From Nitratiruptor sp. SB155-2 (GTDB taxonomy: Bacteria; Campylobacterota; Campylobacteria; Campylobacterales; Nitratiruptoraceae): a DNA stretch of 64,000 nt. Positions within the stretch are counted from its first letter, which is position 1, and every line of letters starts with the position of its first letter. The translations under genes and the position numbers were made by a program. The DNA lies in the NCBI RefSeq assembly GCF_000010325.1, contig NC_009662.1, forward strand, positions 1 to 64,000, read 5' to 3'. Below, one piece after another: positions 58,836-64,000 of this stretch. The notes under the pieces were generated by a model. The model did no database searches, was not told the DNA's origin, and saw only the letters and a program-made list of their open reading frames with translations.

Positions 58836-59672
58836 TTGGAAGTTGCGGCAAAAAAGAAATTTGGACAGAATTTTTTAAAAGATAAAAGTGTAGTCAACAA
58901 AATCATCCAATCGATGCCCAATACAGATAATGTAATTGTAGAAATTGGGCCTGGATTAGGTGATTTGACGCAAGAGCTATTGAAGAAGAAAGATGTGATA
59001 GCTTTTGAGATCGATCCAGATCTATGTACGCTATTGCAAGAGAAGTTCTCTGAATCCCTTGAGAAGAGAGCATTGAAACTTCACTGTGGTGATGTACTGG
59101 ATCGATGGAAGCAGCATCTTGTGGATAAAGAGTATGATCTTGTAGCCAACCTTCCTTATTATGTAGCGACCAATATCGTTTTAAGAGCTTTACGGGACCC
59201 AAACTGTAAGAATATATTGGTAATGCTACAAAAGGAGGTAGCGGATAAGTTTTGTGCAAAACCTGGACAAAGAGAGTTTTCAGCTCTTTCTGTTTTGGCC
59301 GGGTCGGCTGGAGAGGTGCAAAGAGTTACGGTTGTGAAACCAAACTCCTTTACTCCTCCACCAAAAGTGGATTCGGCTGTCATTTTGATCAAAAAAAATA
59401 GATCAATTGATGATGATAATTTTGAGACTTTTTTGAAAATTGCTTTTCGACAGCCAAGAAAAACTCTTTTAAAAAATCTTGCACAAAGCTATCCCAAAGA
59501 GCTACTGCAACAACTCTTTCAGACACTGGGTGTTGCTTCCAATATTCGACCTCATGAAGCTAGCACATCTATCTATCACCGGCTATACGAAATGTTAAAG
59601 GAGAAGATAGATGGAGCAACAACCCAAAAGCAACCAACAAAACGGGAATCAGCAAAGAAATCAACAACGTAG
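58836..59672 (+). CDS. rsmA: 16S rRNA dimethyladenosine transferase RsmA (KsgA)
   Basis: 278 residues from TTG 58836, which follows GATAGGAT and begins the conserved KKKFGQNFLKD. An upstream in-frame TTG at 58773 is inside the promoter. SAM-binding VEIGPGLGDLTQEL near residue 33, NLPYY near 105 and FRQPRKTLLKNL near 207 are family marks. It dimethylates A1518 and A1519 of 16S rRNA. The Lys/Thr-rich tail (last 20 codons) overlaps the RNase J N-terminus by 62 bases in another frame. Confidence 0.96.
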   Translation: MEVAAKKKFGQNFLKDKSVVNKIIQSMPNTDNVIVEIGPGLGDLTQELLKKKDVIAFEIDPDLCTLLQEKFSESLEKRALKLHCGDVLDRWKQHLVDKEYDLVANLPYYVATNIVLRALRDPNCKNILVMLQKEVADKFCAKPGQREFSALSVLAGSAGEVQRVTVVKPNSFTPPPKVDSAVILIKKNRSIDDDNFETFLKIAFRQPRKTLLKNLAQSYPKELLQQLFQTLGVASNIRPHEASTSIYHRLYEMLKEKIDGATTQKQPTKRESAKKSTT

Positions 59673-61434
59673 AAATCAAAACTACAATCAAGGTGTCTAT
59701 AAAGATATCAAAAGGGCCCTTGCTGCCAATGAACGTATGCAGCAAAGTCGTTTGACTCCTAGAGTGAACACAAAAAGTAACGCCAAAGTGAAAATCACTC
59801 CTTTGGGAGGACTTGGAGAAATTGGCGGAAACATTACCGTTTTTGAGACGGAAAAAAGTGCTATCGTAATCGATGTTGGGATGAGTTTCCCAACAGAAGA
59901 TATGCATGGCGTCGATATTTTGGTGCCGGATTTCTCCTACCTTCGACAGATTAAAAACAAAATCAAAGGGATTGTCATCACTCATGCCCATGAGGACCAT
60001 ATCGGTGCAGTGCCCTATCTTTTTAAAGAGATGCAGTTTCCAATTTACGGTACTCCCCTTCCCCTTGGTATGATTGGGAATAAATTTGATGAACATGGTA
60101 TGAGCAAGTATAAGAGCTATTTTCGCTATATCGAAAAGAGAAAGCCGATCAAGATTGGAGATTTTGAAGTAGAGTGGATGCATATGACCCACTCCATTAT
60201 CGATGCAAGTTCTTTAGCTATTACCACTGAAGCGGGAACGATTATCCATACGGGAGATTTCAAAATAGATCATACGCCAATAGATGGATATCCGGCAGAT
60301 TTGCATAGACTCGCATACTATGGAGAGCGAGGCGTACTGTTGCTTCTTTCGGACTCAACAAATTCTCACAATCCTGGGATTACGAAATCGGAAGCGAGTG
60401 TCGGCCCAACATTTGACCTGCTCTTTTCCCGTGCAAAAGGTCGGGTTTTGATGAGTACATTCTCCTCAAATATCCACAGAGTCTATCAAGCCATCGAGCA
60501 CGGCATCAAATATGGAAGAAAAGTATGCATTATCGGACGGTCTATGGAGCGAAATTTAGAGATCACTATGGAGCTCGGTTATGTGAAATTGCCACAAAAT
60601 ATCTTCATCGAGCCACATGAACTTGGCAAATATAGAGATGATGAGATTTTGATCGTAACGACAGGAAGCCAGGGCGAGTCGATGAGTGCGCTATATAGAA
60701 TGGCGACAAACGAGCATCGTCATGTGAAAATCAAGCCAAGCGATACGATTATTCTCTCAGCCAAAGCGATTCCGGGAAATGAACGAAGTGTTTCAAGCCT
60801 TATCAACTTTATCCAAAAATGTGGGGCAACGGTGGCGTATCAAGACTTTAGCGAAATCCATGTCTCCGGCCACGCGGCTCAGGAGGAACAAAAATTGATG
60901 CTGCGCCTTGTGAAACCAAAATTTTTCTTGCCGGTGCATGGAGAGTACAACCATTTGATGAAACATAAAGAGACGGCCGTGAAATGCGGTATTCCAGAAC
61001 GCAATATCTATCTCATGAGTGATGGAGATCAGATTGAGGTGAGTCCAAAGTATATGAAAAAAGTAGGAACGGTCAAAACAGGAAAAGCCTATATCGACAA
61101 TCAGCTCAATGAAGAGATTGAAAGCGATGTGGTGATCGACAGACAGAAAATGGCTACAGAAGGAATCGTTATCATTGTGGCGCAAATCGCAAAAGATACG
61201 AAAAAATTCATCACTCCACCAAAAGTCTCCAGTTTTGGACTTGTAGCGGATAAAAAAGATAAAGAGTTCGAAAAAGAGATCAGTACGCTCCTTGAGCAGT
61301 TTTTGATGAATAAGCCGGAACTTGTCGAAGCTCCGAAAAAGTTGGAGAACGATTTTCGACAGGTTGTTCGAAAACATATTTTTAGAAAATACAAAAAATA
61401 TCCGACAATCGTTCCAACGCTTTTCATCATGTGA
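59611..61434 (+). CDS. rnj: Ribonuclease J
   Basis: 607 residues. A Gln/Asn-rich, probably disordered N-terminal extension (1-55) resembles the extended RNase J of Helicobacter. The metallo-beta-lactamase core has GGLGEIGGNITVFE near 64, HAHEDHIGAVPYLF near 130, HTGDFKIDHTP near 212 and the beta-CASP part with VTTGSQGE and VHVSGHAAQEE-like HVSGHA near 420. It carries out 5'-3' exonuclease and endonuclease mRNA decay. Ribosome site AAAGGAG is inside rsmA. Followed by kdsD eight bases on. Confidence 0.96.
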   Translation: MEQQPKSNQQNGNQQRNQQRRNQNYNQGVYKDIKRALAANERMQQSRLTPRVNTKSNAKVKITPLGGLGEIGGNITVFETEKSAIVIDVGMSFPTEDMHGVDILVPDFSYLRQIKNKIKGIVITHAHEDHIGAVPYLFKEMQFPIYGTPLPLGMIGNKFDEHGMSKYKSYFRYIEKRKPIKIGDFEVEWMHMTHSIIDASSLAITTEAGTIIHTGDFKIDHTPIDGYPADLHRLAYYGERGVLLLLSDSTNSHNPGITKSEASVGPTFDLLFSRAKGRVLMSTFSSNIHRVYQAIEHGIKYGRKVCIIGRSMERNLEITMELGYVKLPQNIFIEPHELGKYRDDEILIVTTGSQGESMSALYRMATNEHRHVKIKPSDTIILSAKAIPGNERSVSSLINFIQKCGATVAYQDFSEIHVSGHAAQEEQKLMLRLVKPKFFLPVHGEYNHLMKHKETAVKCGIPERNIYLMSDGDQIEVSPKYMKKVGTVKTGKAYIDNQLNEEIESDVVIDRQKMATEGIVIIVAQIAKDTKKFITPPKVSSFGLVADKKDKEFEKEISTLLEQFLMNKPELVEAPKKLENDFRQVVRKHIFRKYKKYPTIVPTLFIM

Positions 61435-61442
61435 GGAAGGAT

Positions 61443-62402
61443 ATGTTTTACGCACAAATAGCAAAAGAGGTTTTGGATATCGAATCCAAAGCTTTGCAGG
61501 ATGCAAAAGAGAGAATTGCGGACAATATCGATAAAGCGGTTGAGCTGATCTACAATATCAAAGGAAAGCTTATCGTTACGGGAGTAGGTAAAAGCGGCCT
61601 TGTGGGCAGCAAGATCGCTGCCACATTCGCTTCTACCGGAACGCCAAGTTTTTTTATCCATCCAACAGAAGCTTTGCATGGTGACCTTGGAATGATCGGC
61701 AAAGAGGATGGCGTTCTGGCTATCAGCTACAGCGGAGAGAGCGAAGAGCTTATCAAAATACTTCCCCACATCAAACGTTTTGATATACCTCTTATTGGTA
61801 TGAGTTCAAACCCCGACTCCTCCTTGGGACGTTATAGTGATGTATTTATATCGATTGCCGTTGAAAAGGAGGCATGCCCATTGCAGGCTGCTCCTACTGC
61901 TTCTACGACTTTGACTATGGCGCTGGGTGATGCTTTGGCTGTGTGCTTGATGAAAAAGAGAAATTTTCAGGTGAAAGATTTTGCCTCTTTCCATCCTGGA
62001 GGCAGTTTGGGCAGAAGACTCTATGTGAAGGTGAAAGATTTGATGCGAACACAAAACCTTCCTATCATCAACGAGGAGACTCCTCTCAAAGAGGCTATCG
62101 TTGTTATGAGTGAAGGAAAACTTGGTAATGTTTTGATCAAAAATGGGGAAGGAAAATTGGTAGGAGTTTTGAGTGACGGCGATCTTAGAAGAGCTTTAAT
62201 GAGCCAAAACTTTTCATTGGATACTCCTGCTATAGAGTATGCGACCAAGAGTCCAAAGATGATTGATGATGAGAATATGCTTGCAAGTGATGCACTGAAA
62301 CTTATTGAAGAGTACAAGATTCAGATGCTGGTTATCGTGAAAAACGGCCATATCGAAGGCGTACTCCATATTCATGATTTGGTAGAGGCTGGAATCAAAT
62401 GA
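61443..62402 (+). CDS. kdsD: Arabinose-5-phosphate isomerase (KdsD/KpsF)
   Basis: 319 residues from ATG 61443 (GAGGAAGGAT upstream). SIS domain with TGVGKSGLVGSKIAATFASTG near residue 42 and AISYSGESEELI near 98, then two CBS domains (about 205-320). Converts ribulose-5-phosphate to arabinose-5-phosphate for Kdo and lipopolysaccharide synthesis. It overlaps the next gene by four bases. Confidence 0.95.
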   Translation: MFYAQIAKEVLDIESKALQDAKERIADNIDKAVELIYNIKGKLIVTGVGKSGLVGSKIAATFASTGTPSFFIHPTEALHGDLGMIGKEDGVLAISYSGESEELIKILPHIKRFDIPLIGMSSNPDSSLGRYSDVFISIAVEKEACPLQAAPTASTTLTMALGDALAVCLMKKRNFQVKDFASFHPGGSLGRRLYVKVKDLMRTQNLPIINEETPLKEAIVVMSEGKLGNVLIKNGEGKLVGVLSDGDLRRALMSQNFSLDTPAIEYATKSPKMIDDENMLASDALKLIEEYKIQMLVIVKNGHIEGVLHIHDLVEAGIK

Positions 62403-63181
62403 GACTCAATAAATATATTTCACACAATACGACCTACTCCAGGCGTGAAGCCGACAGGCTGATACAAGAGGGCTTTGTCAAAGTGAATCGTCAAATCGTC
62501 AAAGAGCCATTTTACGATGTACAAGAGGGTGATAAGGTTTTTGTAAAAGGTAAGCTTATAAAACCGAAAGTGGACTATACAGTCATCGTTTACAATAAAC
62601 CAAAGGGAGAGCTTGTAACCAAAAAGGATGACAGGGGGCGAAAAACGATCTATGACTCCTTGCCTAAAAAGTTTGCTCACTATATTCCGGTAGGGAGACT
62701 CGATTTTGCAAGCGAGGGGCTTTTGCTTCTTACAGATTCTCCAAAGATTGCCCAGGCTCTCATGGAAAGCGATATTCCAAGAGTTTATAACGTAAAAATC
62801 AAAGGGGAAGTGACACCAAAAATGGAAGAGGCGATGCGTGAAGGACTAGAGCTTGAGGACGCTACGGCGGGCGGACATGAGAAAAGCAGAGTTACTTCTA
62901 TGAAGTTTGCTCCCTTTTTCGCCTACAGGATAGATAAAAACGCCCCTACGTTCAGTAAACTTAAAGTTGCACTGACTGAAGGGAAAAATAGGGAAATAAG
63001 ACGATTTTTTGCTCATTTTGGCAAAGATGTGGTAGACTTAAAAAGAGTGGAATATGGCTGGATCAAACTCAACGCCCTACCAACGGGCAAAACGAGGTAT
63101 TTGAGTAAAAAAGAGTATGAAAAGCTTCGAGAATTTTTAAAGGAATTGAATGCAAACAATTCAGCTAAAAACAAGTCATAA
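62399..63181 (+). CDS. RsuA/RluB-family pseudouridine synthase
   Basis: 260 residues. N-terminal S4 domain (1-60: MRLNKYISHNTTYSRREADRL) and synthase domain with catalytic Asp in PVGRLDFASEGLLLLTD near 101, and EGKNREIRRFFAHFG near 196. Probably modifies 23S rRNA (RluB-type), but the target is not certain. It overlaps the YjbQ gene by 32 bases. Confidence 0.93.
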   Translation: MRLNKYISHNTTYSRREADRLIQEGFVKVNRQIVKEPFYDVQEGDKVFVKGKLIKPKVDYTVIVYNKPKGELVTKKDDRGRKTIYDSLPKKFAHYIPVGRLDFASEGLLLLTDSPKIAQALMESDIPRVYNVKIKGEVTPKMEEAMREGLELEDATAGGHEKSRVTSMKFAPFFAYRIDKNAPTFSKLKVALTEGKNREIRRFFAHFGKDVVDLKRVEYGWIKLNALPTGKTRYLSKKEYEKLREFLKELNANNSAKNKS

Positions 63182-63545
63182 ATCGGAGATGATTGAGATC
63201 ACGGAGATTGTAAAAGAGGCTGTGATTCGCAGTGGCGTGAGCAATGGCAGCTGTATCGTTTACTCCCCTCATACCACTACAGGTGTTTTACTTTTTGAAA
63301 ATGTCGATCCAAACTTGCAACGAGATTATTTGGCTCACATGAGCCGACTTGTGCCAAAAAGCGATCGATATGCCCATGGCACCAATGCCGATGCTCACTT
63401 GAAAAGTGCTCTTTGCGGCAATAGCGTCAGTATTCCCGTAGTCGATGCGAAACTGATGCTTGGCCAGTGGCAAGGGATATTTTTTTGTGAGTTTGATGGA
63501 CCAAGAGATGAGCGTACTCTATATATAAAAGTGGTTAATGGATAG
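63150..63545 (+). CDS. YjbQ/UPF0047 family protein
   Basis: 131 residues. Motifs CIVYSPHTTTGVLLFENVDP near residue 32, AHGTNADAHLKSALCGNSVSIPV near 75 and GQWQGIFFCEFDGPRDERTL match UPF0047. Members can complement thiamin phosphate synthase loss in Escherichia coli, but their normal role is unclear. The first ATG (63150) lies within the RsuA-type gene; a later Met at residue 14 is possible. Confidence 0.9.
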   Translation: MQTIQLKTSHKSEMIEITEIVKEAVIRSGVSNGSCIVYSPHTTTGVLLFENVDPNLQRDYLAHMSRLVPKSDRYAHGTNADAHLKSALCGNSVSIPVVDAKLMLGQWQGIFFCEFDGPRDERTLYIKVVNG

Positions 63546-64000
63546 ATACCGTCCAAAAAGTTTAGAAGAGTTTATAGGACAACGACAGCTTCTTGCTCCC
63601 GAAGCACCTTTTTATAAGCTTTTAAAACAAAGAGCCCTCCCCCACTCTTTTTTCTTTGGACCTCCAGGAACTGGTAAAACTACCCTTGCTAGAATCGTCG
63701 CCAAAGAGTATGAGAGCGATTTTTTCGAACTCAATGCAACAAGCCTAAAAATAGAAGAGATTCGAAAGATTGTTCATCGCTATAAAGGAAGCTTTATAAA
63801 GCCTTTGCTCTTTATCGATGAAGTACATAGGCTTTCCAAAAATCAGCAAGAGGTTTTACTTCCAATTATGGAAAAAGAGGAGGCTCTCATTTTGGGAGCG
63901 AGTACAGAAAATCCTTTCTTTTCCTTGACTGCCGCTATTCGTTCCCGCTCTATGCTTTTTGAGTTTCGACCATTAAATGAAGAGGATTTAAATCAATTGG
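63538..64000 (+). CDS. rarA: Replication-associated recombination protein RarA (partial, 3' end cut)
   Basis: About 154 codons are visible from ATG 63538; the gene runs past the window. DRYRPKSLEEFIGQ at the N-terminus, Walker A FFGPPGTGKTTLARIVAKEY near residue 38, Walker B LLFIDEVHRLSKNQQ near 92, GASTENPFFSLTAAIRSRS with the sensor region near 120. This is the MgsA/RarA (WRNIP1-like) AAA+ family acting at stalled forks. It overlaps YjbQ by eight bases. Confidence 0.92.
   Translation, partial: MDRYRPKSLEEFIGQRQLLAPEAPFYKLLKQRALPHSFFFGPPGTGKTTLARIVAKEYESDFFELNATSLKIEEIRKIVHRYKGSFIKPLLFIDEVHRLSKNQQEVLLPIMEKEEALILGASTENPFFSLTAAIRSRSMLFEFRPLNEEDLNQL

Noticed and set aside
60793-61506. Minus-strand frame of 237 codons within RNase J and kdsD
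   Set aside because: Shadow of strongly conserved + strand genes, with no start signals.

Overview
The window looks like the replication-origin end of a chromosome from a thermophilic or vent-type chemolithoautotrophic member of the Campylobacterota. Nitratiruptor is my best guess, made from memory of protein style and not from a search. Pointers are the dnaA-dnaN-gyrB start, AT-rich DNA with short intergenic gaps, sulfur-oxidation genes (flavocytochrome c-type flavoprotein, SoxY, SoxZ, YeeE/YedE), a non-classical fumarate reductase/succinate dehydrogenase iron-sulfur subunit, ferredoxin:thioredoxin reductase, and several families shared with Aquificales and Archaea (DUF505, DUF1931). I see no rRNA, tRNA, CRISPR array, insertion sequence or prophage, and no gene-free stretch longer than 300 bases.

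Layout. 1-6.5 kb: DnaA-box region, dnaA, dnaN, gyrB, then a degenerate GGDEF/EAL membrane protein fused to the gyrB transcript. 6.5-14.9 kb: queF, a succinate dehydrogenase/fumarate reductase flavoprotein, a three-gene signalling cassette (PAS-PAS-GGDEF-EAL protein, 88-residue protein, double-domain KaiC-like ATPase), an APC permease, then the iron-sulfur subunit matching the flavoprotein and a Crp/Fnr regulator. 15-19.8 kb: a co-oriented stress-type island (YfdX-like periplasmic protein, DUF1931 histone-fold protein, HdeD-like membrane protein, DUF505 protein, peroxiredoxin with an unusual N-terminal extension). 19.7-31.9 kb: molybdate/tungstate ABC transporter, a Met/Cys-rich exported protein, a gluconate-dehydrogenase-like pair, a zinc-type uptake operon without an ATPase gene, and an arsenic operon. 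32-36.7 kb: nhaA, then an exported sulfur-oxidation cluster (FCSD flavoprotein, Rieske protein, SoxY, SoxZ, cytochrome). 36.7-42 kb: NERD-helicase, DUF309, SagB-type nitroreductase, coiled-coil membrane protein, and two YeeE/YedE half-transporters.

42-53.3 kb is mostly minus-strand housekeeping: pckA, ftrB-like, pcm, nitrilase, nrdB, SDR, msrB, macro domain, nrdA, purB. 53.5-58 kb holds an RluA-type synthase and the operon hisF-phosphorylase-rlmN-two tiny membrane proteins-hydroxyacid dehydrogenase. 58.1-64 kb holds nth, rsmA, RNase J, kdsD, an RsuA-type synthase, yjbQ and the start of rarA, tightly overlapped.

The most promising unusual material is the YfdX/DUF1931/HdeD/DUF505/Prx island, the KaiC-EAL cassette, a family of three inverted-repeat elements of 72-153 bp (28.65, 53.35 and 54.39 kb), two overlapping tiny membrane-protein genes at 55.5-55.7 kb, and the FCSD-Rieske-SoxYZ cluster. 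Many start codons were moved from the longest possible start because of Shine-Dalgarno (SD) position; these choices are stated in the entries. All family assignments rest on motifs read by eye; no search was run.
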